64,000 nt of DNA from an uncultured Burkholderiales bacterium (GTDB lineage Bacteria > Pseudomonadota > Gammaproteobacteria > Burkholderiales > Burkholderiaceae_C), in the NCBI GenBank assembly GCA_943908475.1, contig CALTTG010000010.1:18119-82118 (forward strand), in the 5' to 3' direction. A program made the translations under genes and the position numbers. Under the pieces are notes generated by a model. That model was not told the DNA's origin and did not search any database. It saw nothing but the letters and a program-made list of their open reading frames with translations. Shown one piece after another: positions 9,201 through 16,168 of the stretch; the first letter of the stretch is position 1; each line of letters begins with the position of its first letter.

Positions 9201-9749
9201 TTCCCCTATGTGGGCGAGCTCTCGGTCGGCGGCGTCCACCTGTGCCTGCGTGCGGCCCTGGAGCCATGGCACGTCATGGGCGAAGAAGGCTCAGCGGGCG
9301 GCACCGTGAGGTTTGTGGACTCCTCCCTGGAGCGGCTGGAGCTGCGGGTGACCGGGCTCAATGGCAATCGCCATGCGGTCACGGTCAACGGTCATGTGCT
9401 GCCCTTGCATCCCACTGGGCGTGTGGGCGAGTTTGTGGCTGGGGTACGCTACCGTGCTTGGCAGCCGCCCTCGTGCTTGCACCCGACCATTGGGGTGGAT
9501 GCGCCGCTGACCTTTGATCTGGTGGACACCTGGCTGAAACGCTCGATGGGGGGCTGCCAGTACCACGTGGCTCACCCTGGGGGCCGCAATTACGACACCT
9601 TCCCGATCAACAGCTATGAGGCCGAGAGTCGGCGCCTGGCGAGGTTCTTCCGCCTGGGCCACACGCCTGGTGTGATGAGCATCAAGACCAGTTTGCCGGG
9701 CATTGAGCATCCCTTCACGCTCGATTTGCGCAAGGTGAAACAAGCGTGA
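6267..9749 (+). CDS. Transglutaminase-like protease fused to DUF2126 putative amidoligase
   Basis: This very long protein (about 1,160 residues from the GTG) begins with a bacterial transglutaminase N-terminal domain and a transglutaminase core. The expected triad is present: C180 (SGSCRDTGW), H229 (TDLHAW) and D245 (GLDPTSG). From about residue 300 to the end it matches DUF2126 (PF09899), described as a putative amidoligase; RLTMGGEPTFVS and LHFGQGKWYPGEQLPRW are characteristic stretches. The GTG at 6267 is chosen because GGAG lies 6 bases upstream and the conserved N-terminus begins there; an in-frame ATG at 6231 is less likely. The gene heads a three-gene operon with an ATP-grasp/Alpha-E fusion and a second transglutaminase. 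The family is predicted to act on peptides or amino-acid amides, but no substrate is established. Confidence 0.9.
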   Translation: MSIHVALNHVTHYTYDRLVNLSPQIVRLRPAPHCRTRILSYSLKVEPATHFINWQQDPFSNHLARLVFPEKTPSFKVTVDLVAEMAVYNPFDFFLEPEAETFPFQYDEPTARDLAPYLVKSPLTPKFKAFVDSISREEVRTIDFLVGLNQRLQNDISYTIRMEPGVQTPEQTLTLKSGSCRDTGWLLVQALRHMGLAARFVSGYLIQLKADVAALDGPSGTEVDFTDLHAWCEVFLPGAGWIGLDPTSGLLAGEGHIPVACTPEPTGAAPVSGAVDECEVEFQHHMAITRIHESPRVTKPYTPEQWQAIDALGHAVDDDLQQQDVRLTMGGEPTFVSVDDRDGAEWNTDALGPTKRGLATHLVHKLRDRYGKGGFLHFGQGKWYPGEQLPRWALSIYWRKDGQPCWHDDSLFADEQGPRDCTSADAARFINTLSHKLGVGPDHIQPGYEDTWYYLWRERRLPVNVDPLDARLDDELERVRLRRVFDQGLDQVTGYVLPIKRDEAALDGPRWVTGPWFFRDERMYLIPGDSPMGYRLPLDSLPWVSKADFPYLHDHDPFAPQPSLPAAAALKAQYAAHAVGGGFAEGGVVAVQAQGHETASGVAASAPTTPGWLDGTVPSNLSASPQRFESAHWLTRTALVVEARNPDRANGPKVETAGKGGQVLYVFMPPLSRLEDYLDLVAAVEATAAELRLPVVLEGYPPPRDARMTLLQVTPDPGVIEVNIHPANGWEQLVDHTEFLYQAAHETRLSTEKFMLDGRHTGTGGGNHFVLGGATPADSPFLRKPQLLASLLTFWHNHPSLSYLFSGMFIGPTSQAPRLDEARQDQVYEVEIALQEIEQQLKVWGSCPPWMVDRTLRNLLIDATGNTHRSEFCIDKLYSPDGPTGRLGLLELRAFEMPPHAQMSLVQQLLLRALIAWFWREPYLGHGAQRLTRWGTGLHDRFMLPSFVEQDFADVLTELAQAGFEFDPAWFAPHFEFRFPYVGELSVGGVHLCLRAALEPWHVMGEEGSAGGTVRFVDSSLERLELRVTGLNGNRHAVTVNGHVLPLHPTGRVGEFVAGVRYRAWQPPSCLHPTIGVDAPLTFDLVDTWLKRSMGGCQYHVAHPGGRNYDTFPINSYEAESRRLARFFRLGHTPGVMSIKTSLPGIEHPFTLDLRKVKQA

Positions 9750-9798
9750 GCCTGCATCGAACCTTTTCACCGGACAATGGCGGCAGTACCTGCCCCCC

Positions 9799-12399
9799 AT
9801 GAACTCGTCCCTGCCGCTTTTTGACGCCGACAGCCCTCCCGACGCCACCGCCGTGGCGTTGGAGATGCACGCCCGTGCCCGTCCCGCCGATGCCGGGCAC
9901 TTCGATGAGCTTCGGGACGAGGCCGGAGCGCTGCGCGGCCCTTGGCAGCAATTCGCGGCCCACGTCGGAGGACCTTTGAGTGATTTGGCTCGCCGCCAGT
10001 CGGTGCTGGGCCAGCAGATCATCGAAGACGGCGTCACCTACAACATCTACTCCTCGCCCGGGGGCAACAGCCGTCCCTGGTCGCTGGAAGTGTTGCCCAT
10101 GTTGATCGGTGCGGCCGATTGGGCGCAGATCGAGCGGGGCATTTCCCAGCGCGCGGCCTTGCTCAACGGCGTGCTCACCGACGTCTATGGCGAGCAGCGT
10201 TTGTTGCAGGACGCCATGCTGCCATCGGCCTTGGTGCTGGGGCACCCGGGCTACCTGCGAGGCCTCAAGGGCGTTCAGCCGCACGGTGGGGTCTACCTTC
10301 ACCTGGTGGCCTTCGATCTCGCCCGAGACCCGGATGGCGCGTGGTGGGTGGTGGCGCAACGCACCCAGGCCCCCTCGGGTTTGGGCTATGTGATGCAGAA
10401 CCGGCTGATCGTCTCGCGCTTGTTCCCCGAGGCCTACCGGTCCATGAACGTTCAACACCTGGCGAGCAGCTTCCGTCGCTTGGTGGACAACCTGCAGTCT
10501 CTGGCTGAACCCTGTGCGGGAGGCAAAACACCTCGTCTCGCTTTGTGGACGCCCGGCCCCTACAACGAAACCTACTTTGAGCACGCCTACCTGGCCCGTT
10601 ACTTGGGCCTGCCCCTGGTCGAGGGCGGCGACCTGATCGTGCGCGACGAGCGGGTTTACATGAAGACCGTGCAGGGACTGGAGCCCCTGCATGGCCTGCT
10701 GCGTCGGCTCGACGACGACTATTGCGACCCTCTCGAGCTGCGCTCCGATTCCACGTTGGGCGTGCCAGGTCTGCTCCAGGCGGTGCGTGCCGGCCACATC
10801 GTGATGGCCAATGCGTTGGGCACCGGCTTTTTGGAGTCGCCCGCCATCCACGGGTTCCTGCCCGCCTTGTCCCGGCGCTTGCTGGGTGAAGAGCTGAGCT
10901 TGCCTTCGCTGCCCACTTGGTGGTGTGGCGAGGCGGCCGCTTGGCGATCGGTGTCGCCCGAGATCGACAGCAAGGTCATTCGCCCCACCTATCCTCACCT
11001 GCCCACGCCGGGCTTTGCCGGCACCAGCTTGCGACAGAGTTTCGAGGCCGTGATTGGCCCCAGCCTGACCCCGGCCGCGCAAAAGGCGTGGCGCGAGCGC
11101 ATCGAGCGAGACCCGTCTGCCTACACTGCCCAAGACTTCGTGCCCTACCCGCAGACCCCGGTCTGGACGCAGGGACAACTGGCCATGCGTGGCGCCTCGC
11201 TGCGGGTGTATGCCCTGGCCGATGGGATGGGCGGGTGGCGTGTCTTGCCGGGCGGCATGACCCGCATTGCCACCCGAGATGCTGGCCCCGTGTCGATGCA
11301 ACTGGGCGGCTCCAGCCTGGACACTTGGGTGATGACCGACGACATGGTGGACACCTTCTCCATGTTGCCGCAACCGCTCAAGGCCGACGACTTGGTTCAC
11401 CGGCAGCGCCCAGTGGCCAGCCGAACGGGGGAAAACCTCTTCTGGATGGGGCGCTACACCGAACGCACCGAACAGCAGTTGCGCTTGGTGCAAGCGTTGC
11501 AAAGCTTGCTGGGCGATGACAACGACTTGGCGCTCAGCGTCCAGGAGGCCATGTCGGGGCTGGCCGCTACCTGTGGTTTGTTGCCGGCGAAAGTCCCCAG
11601 CCTGAAACAATCGCCCCGGGTGTTTGAGCGCGCGGTGGTGGACGCCATGGCCGATGCCCGCGCCCGCCAAGGGGCCTACAGCCTGGCCTACAACTTAGGC
11701 GCCCTCGAACGATCGGCCCAGGTGCTCCGAGACCGCCTGTCGCCCGAGCACGATCGCCTCTTGCGGACCCTGGGGGTGGACTTCGAGGTCCGCATGCGTC
11801 GGGGCGGCACCTTGGCCGCGCACCTGGACGACACCCGAGAGGCCCTCGACCATCTGGCCATGCAAATGGCCGCGGTGACCGGCGCCCAGACCGACCGAAT
11901 GACCCGAGATGCGGGGTGGCGGCTCCTCACCGTGGGGCGTTTGCTCGAGCGCCTCAGTGGTTACGCCACCTTCTTGCATGCCTTCGTCGAGCATGGTGCG
12001 TGGCGCAGCCCGGCGGGTTTCGACCTGCTGATGCAGCTGTTCGACAGCAAAATCACGTTCCGGGCACGTTTCCAGCGACGTTTGGAGTGGCCCGCCCTGG
12101 TGGCGACTCTGGTCACCGACGAGACCAATCCGCGCGCCCTGGCCTGTGTGCTTCGGCGCTTGCGCACCGAGCTGTCGAAATTGCCCGAGCACGCCGGCCC
12201 CTTGACGGGCCTCCTCGACCTGCTGCCTCAGCAGGGGGTGGGCCCCTCGCTCGAAGAGTTGGTGGCCGCCGAGGGCGGGGAAGAGGCGGTGCGGGCCTTG
12301 AGCCTTCGACTGGGCAATGCTGCGTGGCGTTTGTCTGACGAACTGGGTTTGCGCTACTTTGCGCACGCCGAGCCCGCCGAGCAGACCATGAGCACTTGA
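9799..12399 (+). CDS. Circularly permuted ATP-grasp / Alpha-E fusion protein
   Basis: The 866-residue protein combines two families that are separate genes in the next operon. Residues about 20-530 are a circularly permuted type 2 ATP-grasp ligase (DUF404/DUF407-like), with the run IIEDGVTYNIYSS near 74-86 and VMQNRLIVSRLFPEAYRSM near 198-216. From about 540 it becomes an Alpha-E helical domain opening with TGENLFWMGRYTERTEQQLR, which includes the conserved ER pair. ATP-grasp enzymes make amide bonds through acyl phosphates; Alpha-E is a helical partner of unknown chemistry. The gene lies 49 bases after the DUF2126 gene, and its stop is 14 bases before the ATG of the next transglutaminase, so the three are probably one operon. 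Confidence 0.9.
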   Translation: MNSSLPLFDADSPPDATAVALEMHARARPADAGHFDELRDEAGALRGPWQQFAAHVGGPLSDLARRQSVLGQQIIEDGVTYNIYSSPGGNSRPWSLEVLPMLIGAADWAQIERGISQRAALLNGVLTDVYGEQRLLQDAMLPSALVLGHPGYLRGLKGVQPHGGVYLHLVAFDLARDPDGAWWVVAQRTQAPSGLGYVMQNRLIVSRLFPEAYRSMNVQHLASSFRRLVDNLQSLAEPCAGGKTPRLALWTPGPYNETYFEHAYLARYLGLPLVEGGDLIVRDERVYMKTVQGLEPLHGLLRRLDDDYCDPLELRSDSTLGVPGLLQAVRAGHIVMANALGTGFLESPAIHGFLPALSRRLLGEELSLPSLPTWWCGEAAAWRSVSPEIDSKVIRPTYPHLPTPGFAGTSLRQSFEAVIGPSLTPAAQKAWRERIERDPSAYTAQDFVPYPQTPVWTQGQLAMRGASLRVYALADGMGGWRVLPGGMTRIATRDAGPVSMQLGGSSLDTWVMTDDMVDTFSMLPQPLKADDLVHRQRPVASRTGENLFWMGRYTERTEQQLRLVQALQSLLGDDNDLALSVQEAMSGLAATCGLLPAKVPSLKQSPRVFERAVVDAMADARARQGAYSLAYNLGALERSAQVLRDRLSPEHDRLLRTLGVDFEVRMRRGGTLAAHLDDTREALDHLAMQMAAVTGAQTDRMTRDAGWRLLTVGRLLERLSGYATFLHAFVEHGAWRSPAGFDLLMQLFDSKITFRARFQRRLEWPALVATLVTDETNPRALACVLRRLRTELSKLPEHAGPLTGLLDLLPQQGVGPSLEELVAAEGGEEAVRALSLRLGNAAWRLSDELGLRYFAHAEPAEQTMST

Positions 12400-12413
12400 A
12401 CCCGCACTGCACC

Positions 12414-13373
12414 ATGCCCATCGACGAAGACCCCAGCCAGCCACCTGTGCGACTGAGCGTGACCCATGAAACCGAGTACGCCTACGCTCACTCGGTGGAA
12501 ATGGCCAACCATGTGGCTTGCTTGCGACCGTTGAGCGATGCCGGTCAGCGCTTGCGCCAGTTCGAGATGAGCGTCAGCCCCCAGCCCGGTCATCACAGCG
12601 TGCGCCTGGATGCCTTTGGCAACTCCAAGGCGTATTTCTCGCTCAACACAGCGCACGCGCAGTTGCTGGTGTCGGCCCGCAGTGAGGTCGAGGTCTGGCA
12701 TCGCTACGCGGAACTGGACCCCGACGGCCTGTGTGGCACCTTGAGCGTGGCCGATGCAGTGGAGCAGTTGACGTACCGGGCCAAGGCGCCGTTCGTGGCG
12801 GCCAGCGAGTTCGCCTATGCCTCGGCTTACGTGCCCCTGCACGAAGAGTTGCGCGCGTATGCCCGCGAGTCGCTGCACCCTGACCGCCCCTTGGCCGATG
12901 CCGTGGTGGAGCTGATGCAGCGCGTGCACCGTGATTTCAAGTACGCCCCGCTGACCACCGACATTTCAACGCCCATCATCGAGGTCTTTCGCCAGCGCCA
13001 AGGCGTGTGTCAAGACTTCGCACACTTGATGATCGGTTGTCTGCGTGCCTGTGGTCTGGCGGCCCGCTACGTGAGCGGCTACTTGTTGACCAACCCGCCT
13101 CCCGGCCAGCCTCGCCTGGTGGGGGCCGATGCCTCCCATGCGTGGCTCAGTGTGTGGTGTCCGGATTTGCCGGGGGATCGGGCGAGTGACTGGCTGGACC
13201 TCGACCCCACCAACGACTGCATGCCCGGCACCGACCACATTCGGGTGGCGCACGGCCGCGACTTTGGCGATGTCACCCCCTTGCGCGGTGTGATCCGAGG
13301 TGGGGGGCAACACACCCTGAAGGTGCGTGTGACCACCTTGCCTGCCGAAGAATGTCAGAAGGCGGTGGTCTGA
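12414..13373 (+). CDS. Transglutaminase family cysteine peptidase-like protein
   Basis: The 319-residue protein has a bacterial transglutaminase N-terminal domain (about 12-165, opening LSVTHETEYAY) and a transglutaminase core with the triad C199 (GVCQDFAH), H242 (ASHAWLS) and D264 (LDLDPTND). It carries no DUF2126 extension, unlike the first gene of the operon. ATG 12414 is chosen over the in-frame TTG at 12396, because the latter overlaps the previous stop and adds residues outside the family. The prokaryotic family includes predicted peptidases and amide-forming enzymes; which reaction is catalysed cannot be told from sequence. Confidence 0.9.
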   Translation: MPIDEDPSQPPVRLSVTHETEYAYAHSVEMANHVACLRPLSDAGQRLRQFEMSVSPQPGHHSVRLDAFGNSKAYFSLNTAHAQLLVSARSEVEVWHRYAELDPDGLCGTLSVADAVEQLTYRAKAPFVAASEFAYASAYVPLHEELRAYARESLHPDRPLADAVVELMQRVHRDFKYAPLTTDISTPIIEVFRQRQGVCQDFAHLMIGCLRACGLAARYVSGYLLTNPPPGQPRLVGADASHAWLSVWCPDLPGDRASDWLDLDPTNDCMPGTDHIRVAHGRDFGDVTPLRGVIRGGGQHTLKVRVTTLPAEECQKAVV

Positions 13374-13394
13374 AGCCTTGTTTTCGGGCTTGAG

Positions 13395-13411
13395 TGCATC
13401 AGTTTGGTGCA
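13395..13411. promoter_or_regulatory. NtrC-like binding site 1
   Basis: TGCATC-AGTTT-GGTGCA matches the NtrC dyad TGCACC-N5-GGTGCA with a single mismatch. It is centred at 13403, about 118 bases upstream of the start predicted from the sigma-54 element at 13495-13510. It lies in non-coding sequence after the stop of the transglutaminase gene. Confidence 0.6.
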
Positions 13412-13443
13412 GCATCAAGGTTTGCCGCTGAGCAAATGTCCTG

Positions 13444-13460
13444 TTCACCAGTGCGGTGCA
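13444..13460. promoter_or_regulatory. NtrC-like binding site 2
   Basis: TTCACC-AGTGC-GGTGCA matches the NtrC dyad TGCACC-N5-GGTGCA with one mismatch. It is centred at 13452, about 69 bases upstream of the predicted sigma-54 start and 49 bases from site 1. Two such sites upstream of a -24/-12 promoter is the classic enhancer arrangement of glnA-type promoters. Confidence 0.62.
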
Positions 13461-13494
13461 TCATGGGCGAATGCTGCGGTGACCCATCGCGAGC

Positions 13495-13510
13495 TGGCAC
13501 AGTTCATGCT
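13495..13510 (+). promoter_or_regulatory. Candidate sigma-54 (-24/-12) promoter of the second ATP-grasp operon
   Basis: TGGCACAGTTCATGCT matches TGGCAC-N5-TTGCW except for one T to A change. GG (13496-13497) and GC (13508-13509) are separated by the required 10 bases. The start would fall near 13521, with AGGGA at 13544-13548 and the ATG at 13556. The element sits in a true 182-base intergenic gap, so coding constraint does not explain the match. Confidence 0.68.
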
Positions 13511-13555
13511 GTGAATCAGTTGTCTTTTCCGCCATCCCCGAACAGGGAACAGCCG

Positions 13556-14989
13556 ATGCGATTCTTCGACGAAATGCACGAAAGCAGCGCCCTCGTGCGC
13601 TCGCACTACCAAACCTACGACAAATGGTTGGGACGGCAACCTGGCGAAATGATGCGCTCCAGGCGCGATGAAGCCGAGATGATTTTCCGCCGCGTGGGCA
13701 TCACCTTTGCGGTCTATGGCGACAAGGACGAGGATGGCTCGGGCACCGAGCGCCTCATTCCCTTTGACCTGATCCCCCGCATCATCCCCAGCCACGAGTG
13801 GAAAGAGATGGAAAAGGGGTTGCGCCAGCGCGTCACCGCCCTCAACCGCTTTCTCGATGACATCTACCACGGCCAGGAAATCCTCAAAGCGGGTGTCATT
13901 CCTGCCGAGCCCGTGCTCAACAACGCCCAGTTCCGCAAGGAAATGATGGGCTTGAATGTCCCCGGCGGCATTTACTCGATCATTTCGGGCATCGACATCG
14001 TCAGGGCCTGCAACCCCGACGGCTCGGGCACCTATTACGTGTTGGAGGACAACCTTCGGGTGCCCTCGGGCGTGAGCTACATGCTCGAGAACCGCAAGAT
14101 GATGATGCGGTTGTTTCCGGAGCTGTTTGCCGAGCACCTTGTGGCGCCTGTGGCCCATTACCCCGACCTCCTGCTCGACACCCTGCGGGCCATGGCGCCA
14201 GCCTCTGTCAACGAGCCCACCGCGGTGGTGCTGACGCCAGGCATGTACAACTCGGCTTATTTCGAGCACGCGTTCTTGGCCCAGCAAATGGGCGTGGAGC
14301 TGGTCGAGGGCAAAGATCTCTTCGTCAAGGATGACTTCGTTTACATGCGCACCACCCGTGGACCGCAACGCGTGGATGTCATCTATCGCCGTGTGGACGA
14401 CGACTTCATGGACCCCGAAGTCTTCCGCAAAGACTCGACCTTGGGGGTGGCCGGACTGCTGCGCGCTTACCGTGCCGGCAACGTCACATTGGCCAATGCC
14501 TTCGGCACGGGCATTGCCGACGACAAGTCCATCTACCCCTATGTGCCCAAGATGATCGAGTTTTACTTGGGCGAAAAACCGATCCTTCAAAACGTGCCGA
14601 CTTATCTCTGCCGTGAAAAGGACGACCTCAAGTACGTGCTGGACAACCTGGGCGAGCTGGTCGTCAAGGAAGTGCACGGGGCAGGGGGCTACGGCATGTT
14701 GGTGGGGCCCGCCTCGACCAAGGCGCAGATCGAAGAGTTCCGCCAGGTGCTGCTCAGCAACCCGACCAACTACATCGCTCAGCCCACCTTGTCGCTGTCC
14801 ACTTGCCCCACCTTCGTCGAAAGCGGCGTGGCGCCGCGTCACATCGACCTGCGGCCTTTTGTGCTGTCGGGCAAATCGGTGCAGATGGTGCCCGGGGGGT
14901 TGACCCGCGTGGCCTTGAAGGAAGGCTCGCTCGTGGTCAACAGCTCGCAAGGCGGCGGGACCAAGGACACCTGGGTGCTGGAGGGCTGA
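13556..14989 (+). CDS. Circularly permuted type 2 ATP-grasp protein
   Basis: The 477-residue protein is a stand-alone circularly permuted ATP-grasp ligase (PF14403-like). It is recognisable by HYQTYDKWLGRQ near the start, FYHG-type segment DDIYHGQEILK, YVLEDNLRVPSGVSYMLENR in the middle and KEVHGAGGYGMLVGP in the C-terminal third. ATG 13556 has AGGGA at a good distance and begins the conserved sequence MRFFDEMHESSA; an in-frame ATG at 13394 lies inside the regulatory region and is rejected. It is paired with the Alpha-E gene starting 3 bases after its stop. Families of this kind are predicted peptide-bond-forming amidoligases, with substrate unknown. Confidence 0.92.
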   Translation: MRFFDEMHESSALVRSHYQTYDKWLGRQPGEMMRSRRDEAEMIFRRVGITFAVYGDKDEDGSGTERLIPFDLIPRIIPSHEWKEMEKGLRQRVTALNRFLDDIYHGQEILKAGVIPAEPVLNNAQFRKEMMGLNVPGGIYSIISGIDIVRACNPDGSGTYYVLEDNLRVPSGVSYMLENRKMMMRLFPELFAEHLVAPVAHYPDLLLDTLRAMAPASVNEPTAVVLTPGMYNSAYFEHAFLAQQMGVELVEGKDLFVKDDFVYMRTTRGPQRVDVIYRRVDDDFMDPEVFRKDSTLGVAGLLRAYRAGNVTLANAFGTGIADDKSIYPYVPKMIEFYLGEKPILQNVPTYLCREKDDLKYVLDNLGELVVKEVHGAGGYGMLVGPASTKAQIEEFRQVLLSNPTNYIAQPTLSLSTCPTFVESGVAPRHIDLRPFVLSGKSVQMVPGGLTRVALKEGSLVVNSSQGGGTKDTWVLEG

Positions 14990-14992
14990 ACC

Positions 14993-16048
14993 ATGCTCAA
15001 CGAGCGCATCGAACAGAAGTTGCCGAGCCATGTGCTCGACCGTGAACATGGGCACCACGGATTTGCCAGTGCCCAGCCGGAGACCAAACCCATGCTGTCA
15101 CGCACCGCCGACCACCTTTTCTGGATGGCCCGCTACATGGAGCGTGCCGAGAACACCGCGCGTCTGCTGGACGTGAACTACCAGACGTCTTTGCTGCCCC
15201 AGTCGCAGGAAGCTTCGATGGCCGGCTGGACTGGCCTGCTGAGCATCAGCGAACTCACCCAGGACTTTGCCCAGAAGTACGGTGAAGTCAGCGCACGCAA
15301 CGTGATGACCTTCATGGTCAGTGACGCCAGCAACCCATCGAGCATCCTCAATTGCCTGAGGGCTGCGCGTGAGAACGCGCGGGCCGTGCGGGGTGCGTTG
15401 ACCACCGAGGTTTGGGAGACCACCAACCAGACTTGGCTGGAGTTCAATCGTCTGCTCAAGGACGGGGCCATGGCCCGTGATCCCGGTGAGTTGTTCGAGT
15501 GGGTCAAGTTCCGCTCGCACCTCTCTCGGGGGGTCACCTTGGGGACCATGCTGCAAGACGAGTCCTTCCATTTCCAACGCATCGGCACCTTCCTGGAACG
15601 GGCCGACAACACGGCCCGCTTGCTGGACGTGAAGTTCCACGCCCGCAACACCGAGTTCTTCGGCTCTGGCATTGGCAACGAGGGCAAGGAGGTCGATTTC
15701 TACCACTGGTCGGCCATCTTGCGCAGCGTGTCGGGCTTCGAGGTGTACCGCAAGGTTTACCGCAATGTCATTCGCCCCGAGAAGGTGGCGGAACTCCTGA
15801 TCTTGCGTGCCGAGATGCCGCGTTCGCTGGTCTATTGCATGGACGAGGTGGTCAGCAATTTGAGGGCCGTGGCCAACGACCACAGCGATGAAACCATCCG
15901 TCGGGCTGGCCGCTTGCGTGCTGACCTGCAATTCGGGCGCATCGATGAAATCATGGCCACGGGCCTGCACGCGTACCTGACGCAGTTCCTCGACCGCGTG
16001 AGTGACTTGGGCTACGGCATCAGTCGAGATTTCTTGATGCCCGAATAA
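14993..16048 (+). CDS. Alpha-E domain protein
   Basis: The 351-residue protein is a complete Alpha-E family member (PF04168): a helical protein whose family is named for a conserved glutamate-arginine motif, seen in LFWMARYMERAENTARLLDV near the start and again in GTFLERADNTARLLDVKF. ATG 14993 has GGAGGG upstream and follows the ATP-grasp stop by 3 bases, suggesting translational coupling. The conserved family sequence, however, begins at an in-frame ATG at 15092 (MLSRTADHLFWMARYMERAE), which would give 318 residues. The gene ends the operon: a terminator follows at 16099. It probably acts as partner of the upstream ligase. Confidence 0.9.
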   Translation: MLNERIEQKLPSHVLDREHGHHGFASAQPETKPMLSRTADHLFWMARYMERAENTARLLDVNYQTSLLPQSQEASMAGWTGLLSISELTQDFAQKYGEVSARNVMTFMVSDASNPSSILNCLRAARENARAVRGALTTEVWETTNQTWLEFNRLLKDGAMARDPGELFEWVKFRSHLSRGVTLGTMLQDESFHFQRIGTFLERADNTARLLDVKFHARNTEFFGSGIGNEGKEVDFYHWSAILRSVSGFEVYRKVYRNVIRPEKVAELLILRAEMPRSLVYCMDEVVSNLRAVANDHSDETIRRAGRLRADLQFGRIDEIMATGLHAYLTQFLDRVSDLGYGISRDFLMPE

Positions 16049-16098
16049 CGATCATCGTTCGGGATTTCGCGGGCTCTCAGTGAGGGCTCGCTCCTGTA

Positions 16099-16130
16099 GC
16101 CTCTCGGCCATGGTGCCCTGAGGCTTTTTT
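16099..16130 (+). terminator. Intrinsic terminator after the Alpha-E gene
   Basis: GCCTC (16099-16103) pairs with GAGGC (16120-16124), with a further 3 bp inner stem GGC/GCC across a small internal loop, followed by six T residues (16125-16130). It ends the second ATP-grasp operon and separates it from the secreted protein gene at 16169. Confidence 0.75.
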
Positions 16131-16168
16131 CATGCCCTGGGCGCACCCATGAAACCAGGAGTTCCGTG

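Noticed and set aside
7008..9272. A 754-codon open frame on the minus strand opposite the DUF2126 gene
   Set aside because: It is an open frame produced by high GC and strong codon bias of the real gene on the plus strand. It shows no family motif and no ribosome site, and has a composition rich in Arg, Gly, His and Gln.
9715..11670. A 651-codon open frame on the minus strand opposite the ATP-grasp/Alpha-E fusion
   Set aside because: Same reason: no recognisable domain, low-complexity composition, and complete overlap with a strongly supported gene.
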